A stretch of DNA of 42,331 bases from Rhodospirillales bacterium. Lineage in GTDB: Bacteria > Pseudomonadota > Alphaproteobacteria > ATCC43930 > CGMCC-115725. The DNA lies in contig DAHUYF010000209.1 in NCBI GenBank assembly GCA_027315365.1, forward strand, positions 1 to 42,331. Direction: 5' to 3'. The notes below the pieces were generated by a model. That model saw nothing but the letters and a program-made list of their open reading frames with translations, was not told the DNA's origin and searched no databases. Position numbers and translations under genes: made by a program. Shown here piece by piece: positions 31,986-41,951 of this stretch (position 1 is its first letter; every line of letters begins with the position of its first letter).

Positions 31986-32855
31986 ATGCGCGATCCCTAC
32001 GCCGTCCTCGGCGTCGAGCGTGGCGCCTCCGAGGAGGCGATCAAGAAGGCCTATCGGCGGCTGGCGAAGAAACTCCATCCCGACGTCAATCCGGGCAAGC
32101 TCGCCGTCGAGCAGCAGTTCAAGGAAGTGACCGCGGCCTACGACCTGCTCTCCGACCCGGCGAAGCGCGGGCGCTTCGATCGCGGCGAGATCGATGCGGG
32201 CGGCGCCGAGCGCGGCTTCCACGCCCAGGGCGCCCGCGCCTACCGCCGCGCCGAATCCGCCTTCTCCTTCGACGAGATCATCGCCGAGATACTCGGCCGC
32301 GGCCGGCGCGAAAGCGAGGAGCGACTCGGCGATGTCAGCCAGAAGCTGCACCTCTCCTTCGTCGAGGCGGCGCTCGGCGGCAAGCGGCGCGTCGCCTCGG
32401 CCGACGGCCGCAGCGTCGACATCGTCGTGCCCGCCGGCATCGAAAGCGGCCAGACGCTCCGCCTCAAGGGCCAGGGGCCGCGCGGGCCGCGCGGCGTGGC
32501 GCCAGGCGACCTCTATCTCGACATCGATGTGGCACCCCATCCCTTCTTCCAGCGCAAGGAATACGACATCCATGTCGAGCTGCCGGTGACGCTCCCCGAG
32601 GCGGTGCTGGGCGCGCGCGTCACCGTGCCGACGATCCACGGCCCGGTCTCGGTCAAGGTGCCGCGCGGCTCCAACAGCGGCGCCACGCTCCGCCTCAAGG
32701 GCAAGGGCATCGCCGCTTCCGGCGGCGCCGGCACCGGCGACCAGTACGTCAAGCTGCGCGTCATGCTGCCCGAGCAGCCCGACGCCGAGCTCACCGCCTT
32801 TCTCGAGCGCTGGGGCGCCAAGCATCCCTACAACCCCCGCCACGGCTTCGACTGA
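31986..32855 (+). CDS. DnaJ-like co-chaperone (CbpA type)
   Basis: The 289-residue protein has an N-terminal J-domain: MRDPYAVLGVERGASEEAIK, then YRRLAKKLHPDVNPGK with the HPD motif near residue 31, then FKEVTAAYDLLSDPAKRGRFDRG. There are no Cys-rich zinc repeats. Two C-terminal substrate-binding domains follow (LHLSFVEAALGGKRRV, QTLRLKGQGPRGPRG, PHPFFQRKEYDIHVELPVTL, VTVPTIHGPVSVKVP, DQYVKLRVMLPEQP). It stimulates the ATPase of an Hsp70 partner in the cytosol. ATG 31986 places the J-domain at the start. The gene ends six bases from the convergent YihY gene. Confidence 0.9.
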   Translation: MRDPYAVLGVERGASEEAIKKAYRRLAKKLHPDVNPGKLAVEQQFKEVTAAYDLLSDPAKRGRFDRGEIDAGGAERGFHAQGARAYRRAESAFSFDEIIAEILGRGRRESEERLGDVSQKLHLSFVEAALGGKRRVASADGRSVDIVVPAGIESGQTLRLKGQGPRGPRGVAPGDLYLDIDVAPHPFFQRKEYDIHVELPVTLPEAVLGARVTVPTIHGPVSVKVPRGSNSGATLRLKGKGIAASGGAGTGDQYVKLRVMLPEQPDAELTAFLERWGAKHPYNPRHGFD

Positions 32856-32861
32856 GCCGGC

Positions 32862-34142
32862 TCACGCCCGGCGATGGCGCAGCGGCTGCGGCAGGTCGGC
32901 GCCGACGAGCTCGCTCAGCGGCACCGACAGCGCCGCGCTCTCCGCGTCGGCGATTCGCGCGACGGCCGGCGCGATCCGCGCCTGCCACGGCGCCGCCGCC
33001 TCGCCTTCGAGGCTCGCCGCGAGCGGCAAGCCCAGCGCGCGATAGAGGTCGATCAGCGTAGCCGCCTCGAGCGCGCGCGCCAGCACCCAGCCGCCGCCCG
33101 CGGCCTGGGCGACGAATCCCGCCTCGCGCAGCGCGCCAAGCTCGTCATCGACTGCCGAGGCGGCGACGCCGAGCCGCCCGGCGAGTGCGCCGATCGACAG
33201 CGTGCCGCCCTGGCGCATCTGCGCGGCAAGCTCGGCGAGAAGCGCCAGGCCGAGCCCCAGACGGCGTGACGCCGCCGGCGCCGCGGTTGCCGGCCGGTCG
33301 AGCCGCCATTGCGGCAGCGCCGCCGCGACCACGGCGCCGAACAGCACCGCGCTCCAGACGACATAGAGCCATAGCAGGAAGATCGGAATCGCCGCCAGCG
33401 CGCCGTAGATCGCGCGATATGTGGAGAAATGGACGAGGTAGAGCGCGAAGCCGATCTTGAGCAGCTCGACCAGCGCCGCCGCGACCAGCCCGCCGACCAG
33501 CGCCTCGCGCCAGCGCACCGAGCAATTGGGGATGAGCGCGTAGAGCAGGCTGAAGGATACGGTCTCCAGCAGCAGCGGCAGCAGCCGCAGCAGCGGACGC
33601 ATATCCGCGCTGTGCGACAGCCCGGCGGCGTCGAGGCCGGTGTGGCGGGCGAGGAGATCAATATAGCCGGGCAGCGAGACGCTGGTGCCGAGCAGCAGCG
33701 GCCCCAGCGTCAGCACCGCCCAATAGGCCAGGATGCGCTGCAGCCACGGCCGCGGCGACTGCACCCGCCAGATGTGGTGAAGCTGATCCTCGATGGTGGC
33801 GAGCAGCAGCACCGCGGTGACGCCGAGCGCCATCACGCCGAGGCTGGTGGTGCGCACCGAATTACCGGCGAAATAGCGGAACCACCATTCGGCCTCGGCG
33901 CTGACCTCCGGCACGAAGCTGCGGAAGGCGAGCTCGATCAGCTGGTCGCGGGTATCGGCGAAGACCGGAAAGGCCGACAGCACTGCCAGCGCGATCGCCG
34001 TCAGCGGCACCATGGCGACCAGCGTCATATAGGCGAGCGCACCCGCGCCGGTGAAGCAGCCGTCACCGGCGAACCGCCGGACGGCATAGCCGGTGAAGTG
34101 CCGCAGGGTCGCGGCCTCGTCGATCACGGCGCTGAGGCGCAT
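32862..34142 (-). CDS. YihY/BrkB family membrane protein with C-terminal winged-helix-like tail
   Basis: The 426-residue protein is of the YihY/UPF0761 (formerly BrkB) family. FTGAGALAYMTLVAMVPLTA opens the first helices; about six membrane segments run to residue 300 (LAAIPIFLLWLYVVWSAVLFGAVVA as the last pair). Residues about 305-426 form a soluble domain: RRLGLGLALLAELAAQM, then LSIGALAGRLGVAASAVDDELGAL and AGFVAQAAGGGWVLARALEAATL, which looks like a winged helix. Long forms like this occur in many proteobacteria; E. coli YihY is about 290 residues. Function is unknown. ATG 34142 is used; upstream frames give an Arg/Pro-rich extension. Its RBS is weak. Confidence 0.88.
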   Translation of the reverse strand: MRLSAVIDEAATLRHFTGYAVRRFAGDGCFTGAGALAYMTLVAMVPLTAIALAVLSAFPVFADTRDQLIELAFRSFVPEVSAEAEWWFRYFAGNSVRTTSLGVMALGVTAVLLLATIEDQLHHIWRVQSPRPWLQRILAYWAVLTLGPLLLGTSVSLPGYIDLLARHTGLDAAGLSHSADMRPLLRLLPLLLETVSFSLLYALIPNCSVRWREALVGGLVAAALVELLKIGFALYLVHFSTYRAIYGALAAIPIFLLWLYVVWSAVLFGAVVAAALPQWRLDRPATAAPAASRRLGLGLALLAELAAQMRQGGTLSIGALAGRLGVAASAVDDELGALREAGFVAQAAGGGWVLARALEAATLIDLYRALGLPLAASLEGEAAAPWQARIAPAVARIADAESAALSVPLSELVGADLPQPLRHRRA

Positions 34143-34394
34143 GGCGACAGGTTTAGCACAAACGCGCCGTAAGCGCCCGGGCACGCGACCGAGGGGGCGA
34201 CCTTGGCATGGCGCGCGAGCCCGGTTTCCCGCCATCCCCGCGTCGCCGGCGCAGATATAATTCGGCGTCGGGCGCCGTACGCCGCCGGCATGGGATGCTC
34301 CCGGTCGGAACCGGCGCTTTCCGCCCCCCTCGCCCATCGTGTAGGATCGCCCCGCTCACCCGACCACTGAAACAATCGCGAGGACGGCACGCGT

Positions 34395-35207
34395 ATGACG
34401 GAAGCAAGAGCGCTCATGCAGGGAAAACGCGGTCTGGTCATGGGCGTCGCCAATGAGCGCTCGCTCGCCTGGGGCATCGCCAAGGCGGTGGCCGCGCAGG
34501 GCGCCGAGCTCGCCTTCACCTATCAGGGCGACGCGCTGGGCAAGCGCGTCCGTCCGCTGGCCGAAAGCGTCGGCGGCGACCTGGTGCTGGATTGCGACGT
34601 GACCAGCGAGGCGAGCCTCGACGCGGTCTTCGCCGCCGTCGACAAGCGCTGGGGCGGCCTCGACTTCGCCGTCCACGCCGTCGCCTTCGCCGATCCGAGC
34701 GAACTCAAGGGCCGCTATGTCGACACCAAGCGGGAGAACTTCCTGCGCAGCCTCGAGATCTCGTGCTTCTCCTTCACCGACCTCGCGCGCCGCGCCGCGG
34801 CGCGAATGAGCGCAGGGGGATCGCTGCTGACCTTGAGCTATATCGGCGCCGAGCGCGTCATGCCGCATTACAACCTGATGGGCGTCGCCAAGGCGGCACT
34901 GGAGGCGAGCGTGCAGTATCTTGCCGTCGATCTCGGCGGCCAGAACATCCGCGTCAACGCCATCTCGGCCGGGCCGATCAAGACGCTGGCGGCTTCCGGG
35001 ATCGGCGATTTCCGCTACATATTGAAGTGGAACCAGTACAATTCGCCGCTGAAACGCAACGTCACCATCGAGGACGTCGGCGGCGCCGGGCTCTACCTGC
35101 TCAGCGATCTCGGCTCCGGCGTCACCGGCGAGGTGCATCATGTCGATTGCGGCTACCACGTCGTCGGCATGAAATCGCCCGACGCACCCGACATCTCCAT
35201 CGTCTAG
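34395..35207 (+). CDS. fabI: Enoyl-[acyl-carrier-protein] reductase (NADH), FabI
   Basis: The 270-residue enzyme reduces trans-2-enoyl-ACP in the last step of each fatty-acid elongation cycle. Typical FabI features are the variant cofactor loop [17 protein letters not shown] (17-33), the triad-equivalents Y149, Y159 and K166 in [20 protein letters not shown], and [17 protein letters not shown]. Tyr and Lys positions correspond to E. coli Y146, Y156 and K163. FabI is the usual triclosan and isoniazid-type target. The start is ATG 34395. A TATAAT at 34256-34261 lies 134 bases upstream but has no -35 partner. aroC follows after 10 bases, so the two are an operon. Confidence 0.93.
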   Translation: MTEARALMQGKRGLVMGVANERSLAWGIAKAVAAQGAELAFTYQGDALGKRVRPLAESVGGDLVLDCDVTSEASLDAVFAAVDKRWGGLDFAVHAVAFADPSELKGRYVDTKRENFLRSLEISCFSFTDLARRAAARMSAGGSLLTLSYIGAERVMPHYNLMGVAKAALEASVQYLAVDLGGQNIRVNAISAGPIKTLAASGIGDFRYILKWNQYNSPLKRNVTIEDVGGAGLYLLSDLGSGVTGEVHHVDCGYHVVGMKSPDAPDISIV

Positions 35208-35217
35208 CGAGGGGAGC

Positions 35218-36288
35218 GTGGCGGGCAACAGCTTCGGCAACGCGTTCCGCTTCACCAGCTGGGGCGAGAGCCACGGTCCGGCGATCGGCTGCGTGCTCGA
35301 CGGCGTGCCGCCGCGCCTCGCTCTTGCCGAAGCCGACATCCAGCACTGGCTCGACCGGCGCAAGCCGGGACAATCGCGCTTCGCCAGCCAGCGCCGCGAG
35401 AGCGACCGGGTGCAGATCCTCTCCGGCGTGCTGGAGGGCAGGACCACCGGCACGCCGATCTCGCTGCTGATCGAGAACGAGGATCAGCGCTCCAAGGACT
35501 ACGCCGAGATCAAGGACAGCTTCCGACCCGGCCACGCCGACTACACCTACTGGAAGAAATACGGCATCCGCGATTACCGCGGCGGCGGCCGCGCCTCGGC
35601 GCGCGAGACCGCATCGCGCGTCGCCGCCGGCGCGGTGGCGCGCAAGATCCTGGGCGATGCCGTCGCCATCCGCGGCGCCCTCGTCCAGGTCGGGCCGCAC
35701 CCGATCGACCGCGCACGCTGGGACTGGGACGCGGTCGAGGACAATCCTTTCTGGTCGCCCGACCGGCAGGCGGCGCAGCTCTGGGAAGGCTTCCTCGACG
35801 GCGTGCGCAAGGCCGGTTCGTCGACCGGCGCGGTGATCGAGATAGTGGCGAGCGGCGCTCCCGCCGGCCTCGGCGAGCCGGTCTACGACAAGCTCGACGC
35901 CGATCTCGCGCGGGCGATGATGAGCATCAACGCGGTGAAAGCGGTGGAGATCGGCGCCGGCTTCGCCGCCGCCGCGCTCAGCGGCGAGGAAAACGCCGAC
36001 GAGATGCGCATGGCAGATGGCCAGGTGCGCTTCCTGTCGAACCAGGCCGGCGGCATTCTCGGCGGCATCTCCACCGGCCAGGACATCGTGCTGCGCTTCG
36101 CGGTGAAGCCCACCAGTTCGATCCTGACCAAGCGGCGCTCGATCGACATCCACGGCAACGAGGTCGAGGTCAGCACCAAGGGGCGCCACGACCCCTGCGT
36201 CGGCATCCGCGCGGTGCCGGTCGGGGAGGCGATGATGGCGGTGGTGCTCGCCGATCACCTGTTGCGCCACCGCGCCCAGTGCGGCTGA
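35218..36288 (+). CDS. aroC: Chorismate synthase
   Basis: The 356-residue enzyme converts 5-enolpyruvylshikimate 3-phosphate to chorismate with reduced FMN, the last common step for aromatic amino acids. Motifs are [20 protein letters not shown] (6-25), [60 protein letters not shown] and AEMRM-like [20 protein letters not shown], then [14 protein letters not shown]. All expected regions are present and in order. The GTG start is supported by GAGGGGAG just before it. It lies 10 bases after fabI and 16 bases before the AhpD-like gene. Confidence 0.94.
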   Translation: MAGNSFGNAFRFTSWGESHGPAIGCVLDGVPPRLALAEADIQHWLDRRKPGQSRFASQRRESDRVQILSGVLEGRTTGTPISLLIENEDQRSKDYAEIKDSFRPGHADYTYWKKYGIRDYRGGGRASARETASRVAAGAVARKILGDAVAIRGALVQVGPHPIDRARWDWDAVEDNPFWSPDRQAAQLWEGFLDGVRKAGSSTGAVIEIVASGAPAGLGEPVYDKLDADLARAMMSINAVKAVEIGAGFAAAALSGEENADEMRMADGQVRFLSNQAGGILGGISTGQDIVLRFAVKPTSSILTKRRSIDIHGNEVEVSTKGRHDPCVGIRAVPVGEAMMAVVLADHLLRHRAQCG

Positions 36289-36304
36289 GCCGCCAGGAGG
36301 AACC

Positions 36305-36877
36305 ATGCCGCAGCCCGACCACGTCTCGGCGCTTCCGCTCGCCGACCCCGCCGCGCTCGACGAGGACCTGAAGGCGGTGTTCGCCAAATGCGTCGAGAAG
36401 CTGGGCTTCGTGCCCAACGTGCTGCAGGCCTACAGCCTGCGGCCGCAGAAGCTGCGCAACTTCATGGCGATGTACAACGAGCTGATGCTCGGGCCCTCCG
36501 GCCTCAGCAAGCTCGAGCGCGAGATGGTGGCGGTGGTCGTCTCCGCCGCCAACCGCTGCTACTACTGCCTCGTCGCCCATGGCCAGGCGGTGCGCAAGCT
36601 GTCCGGCGACGCCGAGCTCGGCGAGATGATGGTGATGAACTATCGCGTGGCCAAGCTCGATCGCCGCCGGCGCGCCATGCTCGACTACGCCTGGAAGCTC
36701 ACCGTCACGCCGCATGATGTCGGCGAGGCCGACCGCGCCGCGCTCGGCGCGGCGGGATTGAGTGCCGAGGATATCTTCGACCTCGCCGAGACCATCGCCT
36801 TCTTCAATTTGTCGAACCGCATGGCCTACGCGGTCGACATGATGCCGAACCGCGAGTACCACCGCCTCGACCGTTAA
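36305..36877 (+). CDS. Peroxidase-related (AhpD/carboxymuconolactone decarboxylase-like) protein
   Basis: The 190-residue product belongs to the CMD/AhpD-like family, often annotated as 'peroxidase-related enzyme'. The catalytic Cys pair is in NRCYYCLVAHGQAVRKL (CYYC at about 81-84) with the conserved His nearby. The rest is helical: LGFVPNVLQAYSLRPQKLRNF, KLEREMVAVVVSAAN, then LDYAWKLTV and AFFNLSNRMAYAVD. Relatives in this group act as thiol peroxidases or decarboxylases; which applies here is not visible. CAGGAGGAACC precedes the ATG. It continues the fabI-aroC operon, 16 bases after aroC and 13 bases before sppA. Confidence 0.85.
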   Translation: MPQPDHVSALPLADPAALDEDLKAVFAKCVEKLGFVPNVLQAYSLRPQKLRNFMAMYNELMLGPSGLSKLEREMVAVVVSAANRCYYCLVAHGQAVRKLSGDAELGEMMVMNYRVAKLDRRRRAMLDYAWKLTVTPHDVGEADRAALGAAGLSAEDIFDLAETIAFFNLSNRMAYAVDMMPNREYHRLDR

Positions 36878-36890
36878 CCGGAGCTCGTCC

Positions 36891-38672
36891 ATGCGCCGCA
36901 TCATCGTCGGCTTCTTCGCCATCATCGGCTTTCTCGTCGTCGCCCTGCTGGCGCTCGGCATCGGCCTCTGGATGTTCGCCGCGCCGCGCGAGAAGCCGCT
37001 GGCCGAGCGCAACGTGCTGCTGGTCGATCTCACCCAGTCGCTGCCGGGAGGCGCACCCGAAGACGGCATCGAGCGGGTGCTGCTGGGCCAGCAGACCAGC
37101 CTGCGCGACGTGCTCGACGCCATCGAACGCGCCGGCAGCGACCCGCGCGTCGGCGGCATCCTCGCGCGGCTCGGCGCGGGCTCCCTCGGCACCGCCGAGA
37201 CGCAGGAGGTGCGCGACGCGCTGGCGGCCTTCCGCGCCAAGGGCAAGTTCGCCTTCGGCTATGCCGACAGCTTCGGCGAGCTCGGCTCCGGCATGCGCAG
37301 CTACTATCTCGCCACCGCCTTCGACGAGATCTGGCTGCAACCGGTGGGCGAGCTCGGAATCGCCGGCTTGCGCGTCGAGATGCCGTTCTTCCGCGGCACG
37401 CTCGACAAGCTCGGCGTCGCGCCGCGCTTCGATCATCGCGAGGAATTCAAGACCGCGATGAACACTCTGACCGAGACCAGGATGACGCCGGCGCATCGCG
37501 AGGAGACGGAGTCGTTGCTGCACTCGGTCTACGACCAGATGGTGGCCGGGATCGCGGCCGGGCGGCGCCTCGACCAGGTGGAGGTGCGCAAACTGATCGA
37601 CGACGGCCCCTACACGCCGCAGCAGGCGCTCGACGCGCATCTCATCGACCATGTGGGCTATCGCGACGACGCCGTCGGCGTGGCCCGGGTGCGCGCCGGC
37701 GAGAACGCGGCGCTGGTCTCGTTGCACCGCTATCTCGACGACGCCGGCCGGCCGCATCGCAGCGGCCCGACCATCGCCGTGATCTACGGCACCGGCCTCA
37801 TCACCAGCGGCGACGGCGACAACGGCCCGCTCTCGAGCTCCACCCTGATGGGCGCCGATGCCATGGTCCGCGCCTTCCGCCAGGCGTCGGAGGACGGCAG
37901 CGTCCGCGCCATCCTCTTCCGCATCGACAGCCCCGGCGGCTCCGCCACCGCCTCGGAGACGATCTGGCGCGCGGTGATGCGCGCCAAGGCCGCGGGCAAG
38001 CCGGTGGTGGTCAGCATGGGCGACGTGGCGGGCTCGGGCGGCTATTACGTCGCGGCCGGCGCCGACAAGATCGTCGCCGAGCCGGCGACGCTCACCGGCT
38101 CGATCGGCGTGGTCGGCGGCAAGGTGCTGATCGGCGGGCTCTCGGAGAAGCTCGGCGTCACCTGGGACGCCGCGCAGATCGGCCGCGACGCCGGCATCGA
38201 CAGCGCCGTCGAGGATTTCACGCCGCCCGAGCGCGAGCGCTTCGAGCGTTCGCTCGACTATGTCTATGGCGTCTTCAAGACACGCGTCGCCGACGGCCGC
38301 AAGCTCGGTGCCGATGCGGTGGAGGCGGTGGCCAAGGGCCGCGTCTGGAGCGGGGAGGACGCCAAGGCGCGCGGCCTGGTCGACGCGCTGGGCGGCTTCG
38401 ATGCGGCGCTGGCGCTCGCCAAGCGCGCGGCGGGCATCGCCGACAGCAGCGACGTCACGCTGAAGACCTTCCCGCCGCCGAGCGACCGGCCGGCGGCGGT
38501 GATCGCCCGCCTGCTCGGCCACGGCTCGTCGGACGATGCGGCGCGCAGCGCGGTGATGCGCCTCGCCGCCGTCGAGCGGATGCTGGCGATGCTCGAGCCG
38601 ATGGTGGAGCGCGTCACGCTCGCCGCCGCGCCCCCCGGCGCCCTCACCATGCCGCCGCTCGAGCTGCACTAG
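36891..38672 (+). CDS. sppA: Signal peptide peptidase SppA, 67-kDa type
   Basis: The 593-residue inner-membrane protease clears cleaved signal peptides. A single N-terminal membrane helix (about 5-28) anchors a periplasmic body with two tandem S49 domains. The Ser/Lys dyad is split between the halves: the catalytic Lys is K187 in HREEFKTAMN and the nucleophile is S382 in GDVAGSGGYYVAAG. Further family motifs are FRIDSPGGSATASETIW, AEPATLTGSIGVVGGKVL and GRVWSGEDAKARGLVDALGG. Length matches the E. coli double-domain form. It starts 13 bases after the AhpD-like gene. Downstream is the FNR-type box of the next gene. Confidence 0.92.
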   Translation: MRRIIVGFFAIIGFLVVALLALGIGLWMFAAPREKPLAERNVLLVDLTQSLPGGAPEDGIERVLLGQQTSLRDVLDAIERAGSDPRVGGILARLGAGSLGTAETQEVRDALAAFRAKGKFAFGYADSFGELGSGMRSYYLATAFDEIWLQPVGELGIAGLRVEMPFFRGTLDKLGVAPRFDHREEFKTAMNTLTETRMTPAHREETESLLHSVYDQMVAGIAAGRRLDQVEVRKLIDDGPYTPQQALDAHLIDHVGYRDDAVGVARVRAGENAALVSLHRYLDDAGRPHRSGPTIAVIYGTGLITSGDGDNGPLSSSTLMGADAMVRAFRQASEDGSVRAILFRIDSPGGSATASETIWRAVMRAKAAGKPVVVSMGDVAGSGGYYVAAGADKIVAEPATLTGSIGVVGGKVLIGGLSEKLGVTWDAAQIGRDAGIDSAVEDFTPPERERFERSLDYVYGVFKTRVADGRKLGADAVEAVAKGRVWSGEDAKARGLVDALGGFDAALALAKRAAGIADSSDVTLKTFPPPSDRPAAVIARLLGHGSSDDAARSAVMRLAAVERMLAMLEPMVERVTLAAAPPGALTMPPLELH

Positions 38673-38771
38673 GGGCGGCGGCGCGACAGCGCCCGGTTGA
38701 CGATGTTCGGCGTCATCGCCGTTTCTCTCCCGGGACACGTTCGCTCCTGCGTGGCGCCTCCGACCGCTTCC

Positions 38772-38785
38772 TTGACCTGGATCAA
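38772..38785. promoter_or_regulatory. FNR/FixK-type box upstream of the Met-rich protein gene
   Basis: TTGACCTGGATCAA matches the FNR/ANR/FixK consensus TTGAT-N4-ATCAA with one mismatch. Its centre is 72 bases before the ATG at 38850. A class II promoter at about -41.5 would start near 38820, leaving a 30-base leader that includes the AAGGA ribosome site. No strong -10 was visible. Confidence 0.6.
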
Positions 38786-38849
38786 GGTACGAGCGGCGGC
38801 AAGAGGGGATGATGCCGTCCATCCTCTCGCCACCGAAGGAGTACGAGCC

Positions 38850-39422
38850 ATGAGATCGATCAGGATCTTCGCTGCCGCCGCGGCGCTCGTGATCGCCGGA
38901 GCGACAATCGGCAGCGCCGGCGCCCAGGACCAGACGCCGCAGCAGAGCCCGTCGCCGGGATCGATGATGGGGAACGGTCCCCGTGGCATGATGGGCTATG
39001 GGCCGATGGGCCCCGGCATGATGGGCGGCGACGGCATGGGGCCGTCATGGATGATGGGCGGCGGCGGTTCGCGCCAGGCGATGTGCAGCGCGATGGCCGG
39101 CCACATCGACGGCCGTCTCGCCTATCTCAAGGCGGAGCTGAAGATCACCGCGGCGCAGGAGCCGCTATGGACCTCCTACGCCGCCGCTGCGCGCGACAAC
39201 GCGAAGACGATGCTCGCGCATTGCACCGCGATGATGAGCCGGCGCGGCGCGGCGACCGTGAGCCTGCCGGATCGGCTGGAGCAGCACGAACAGCTCATGG
39301 CCGCGCGGCTCGAGGCGTTGCGCGCCATGAACAAGACGCTGAAGCCGCTCTATGCCGCCTTGAGCGACGCGCAAAAGCAAGCCGCGGACCAGCTCTTCTG
39401 GGGCCCGATGGGCATGATGTGA
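38850..39422 (+). CDS. Met-rich secreted Spy/CpxP-like (LTXXQ) protein
   Basis: The 190-residue product has a signal peptide (MRSIRIFAAAAALVIAGATI then GSAGA, cleavage after AGA-Q near residue 25). Residues 38-70 are a Met/Gly-rich stretch (PGSMMGNGPRGMMGYGPMGP, GMMGGDGMGPSWMMGGGG) like copper-binding segments. The rest is helical with LKITAAQEPLW, the LTXXQ-type motif, and a Cys pair (CSAMAGH, HCTAMM). It ends FWGPMGMM. Spy/CpxP proteins are periplasmic chaperones; copper binding is suggested by the Met clusters. AAGGA lies nine bases upstream of ATG 38850. An FNR-type box lies upstream, suggesting oxygen-limited expression. Confidence 0.85.
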   Translation: MRSIRIFAAAAALVIAGATIGSAGAQDQTPQQSPSPGSMMGNGPRGMMGYGPMGPGMMGGDGMGPSWMMGGGGSRQAMCSAMAGHIDGRLAYLKAELKITAAQEPLWTSYAAAARDNAKTMLAHCTAMMSRRGAATVSLPDRLEQHEQLMAARLEALRAMNKTLKPLYAALSDAQKQAADQLFWGPMGMM

Positions 39423-39446
39423 CCGAAGCCTCATCTTCCGGCGGCG

Positions 39447-39477
39447 CCGGCCGCGCCAGCCCGGACCGAGCGGCCGG
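39447..39477. terminator. GC-rich inverted repeat between convergent genes
   Basis: CCGGCCGC (39447-39454) pairs with GCGGCCGG (39470-39477) around a 15-base loop, between the Spy-like stop (39422) and the acyl-CoA dehydrogenase stop (39499). No T-run follows. Confidence 0.3.
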
Positions 39478-39498
39478 GGCGGCGCGTCGGCGGACGGG

Positions 39499-40704
<1,206 letters not shown>

Positions 40705-40875
40705 GGCTTTTCTCCCTGTCCCGATTGGCTGGGCGCAGCTTATCCCGCGCCGATGCCCGCCACCAAGCCCGGCCTCATGCAAGCTACCGGGGGCGCCGCG
40801 GCGCACGGCTGATCCCGCTCGCCTGCCCCGGCAGTTCCATGCTACTTTGAAGCGTAGTTCCAAATCGCAAAACTC

Positions 40876-40891
40876 GTTAAGATAGCTTAAC
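40876..40891. promoter_or_regulatory. Inverted repeat with two TTAA sites upstream of the CheY-like gene
   Basis: GTTAAG and CTTAAC pair perfectly around ATAG. The two TTAA units are six bases apart; the CtrA consensus is TTAA-N7-TTAA, so this is close but not identical. It lies 110 bases before ATG 41001, in an AT-rich stretch between divergent genes. Confidence 0.35.
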
Positions 40892-41000
40892 AGAAGAGTG
40901 GCGGAACGCCGCAACGGGCGGGAGAGCATCCCCGGGGGCCTTGGACAGCGAGGAGTGAACTGATCCGCCGGCGGTGCCGGCGCGTGACGGGAGGCCGCCT

Positions 41001-41372
41001 ATGGCAGTACTTTTGGTAATCGACGATGACGCCGGCATGCGCAAGCTGATGGTGCGCACGCTGAGCGGCGGCAAACACCGCGTGCTCGAAGCCGAGAACG
41101 GCCAAGAGGGGCTGCGGATGATGGACGAGCACAAGCCCGATGTCGTCATCACCGACATCCTGATGCCGCAGAAAGAAGGCATCGAGACCATCCGCGAAGT
41201 GCAGGAGCGGGCGCCGGCAACCAAGATCATCGCCATTTCCGGCGGCGGCCTCTCGCACAATCTGATGTTCCTCGACGTGGCGCGCGCCTTCGGCGCCGAT
41301 GCGGTGCTGGCCAAGCCCTTCCGCCCGGCGCAGCTGGTGGAAACGGTCGAGCTGGTGCTCGGCGGCGGCTAA
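41001..41372 (+). CDS. Orphan single-domain response regulator (CheY-like)
   Basis: The 123-residue protein is a stand-alone receiver domain. The acidic pocket is D8-D9-D10 in VIDDDAG, the phospho-acceptor is D52 in DVVITDILMP, the switch Ser is S80 in IIAISGG and the conserved Lys is K105 in VLAKPF. No output domain follows and no histidine kinase lies nearby. It could act in motility, as CheY does, or in a phosphorelay. ATG 41001 is used; GAGG lies about six bases upstream. An inverted repeat with TTAA sites is found upstream. The chemoreceptor fragment at the left edge is too far away to link. Confidence 0.9.
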   Translation: MAVLLVIDDDAGMRKLMVRTLSGGKHRVLEAENGQEGLRMMDEHKPDVVITDILMPQKEGIETIREVQERAPATKIIAISGGGLSHNLMFLDVARAFGADAVLAKPFRPAQLVETVELVLGGG

Positions 41373-41462
41373 ATCGCGCCGCCGCGCTGGATCAGCGCCG
41401 GGGTTTGCAGCCCCCGCGCCCCGCGGCTAGGTTCCTCCGCGCAACAGACGAAAGCGAAGCCG

Positions 41463-41942
41463 ATGCAGGATCTGCTGCCGCTCGCCGAGGCGGTCGCCGA
41501 GCGGCTCAAGGCGCGCGGCGAAACCGTTGCCGTCGCGGAATCCTCGACCGGCGGGCTGATCGCGGCGGCGCTGCTGGCGGTGCCCGGCGCCTCCGCCTAT
41601 TTCATCGGCGGCGCGGTGGTCTACACCCGCCAGGCGCGACGCGTCCTGCTGGACATCCCGGATGCGGCGATGGCGGGCATGCGCGCCTCGACCGAGGCCT
41701 ATGCGCTGCTGCTGGCGCGCACGGCGCGCCAGCGCTTTCCCGCGAGCTGGGCGCTGGCCGAGACCGGCGCCGCCGGGCCGACGGGCAATCGCTACGGCGA
41801 TGCCGCCGGGCATAGCTGCCTCGCGCTGGCCGGACCGGTCGAGCGCAGCCTGACGCTCGAGACCGGCAGCGCCGACCGGCGCGCCAACATGCGCGCCTTC
41901 GCCGCCGCGGCGCTCGACCTGCTGCGTCGATCGCTGGACTGA
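41463..41942 (+). CDS. CinA-family nicotinamide-nucleotide amidase
   Basis: The 159-residue product is the CinA C-terminal domain alone, which in PncC removes the amide from nicotinamide mononucleotide to recycle NAD. Family motifs are VAVAESSTGGLIAAALLAVP, the glycine-rich GGAVVYTRQA and ALAETGAAGPTGNRYGDAAG. The catalytic Ser and conserved Lys/Glu region lie in the first motif (ESSTGG). It lacks the N-terminal MoaB-like domain of full CinA, as PncC does. ATG 41463 gives the family start. Its stop is 9 bases from the convergent gene at 41952. Confidence 0.88.
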   Translation: MQDLLPLAEAVAERLKARGETVAVAESSTGGLIAAALLAVPGASAYFIGGAVVYTRQARRVLLDIPDAAMAGMRASTEAYALLLARTARQRFPASWALAETGAAGPTGNRYGDAAGHSCLALAGPVERSLTLETGSADRRANMRAFAAAALDLLRRSLD

Positions 41943-41951
41943 GGCCGCGAG

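Noticed and set aside
34256-34261. Perfect TATAAT upstream of fabI
   Set aside because: No -35 partner at 16-18 bases on either side, and it is 134 bases from the start codon.
36804-38822. Long 672-codon minus-strand frame
   Set aside because: Antisense to sppA, with repetitive Arg/Ala/Gly/His-rich translation and no recognisable domain.
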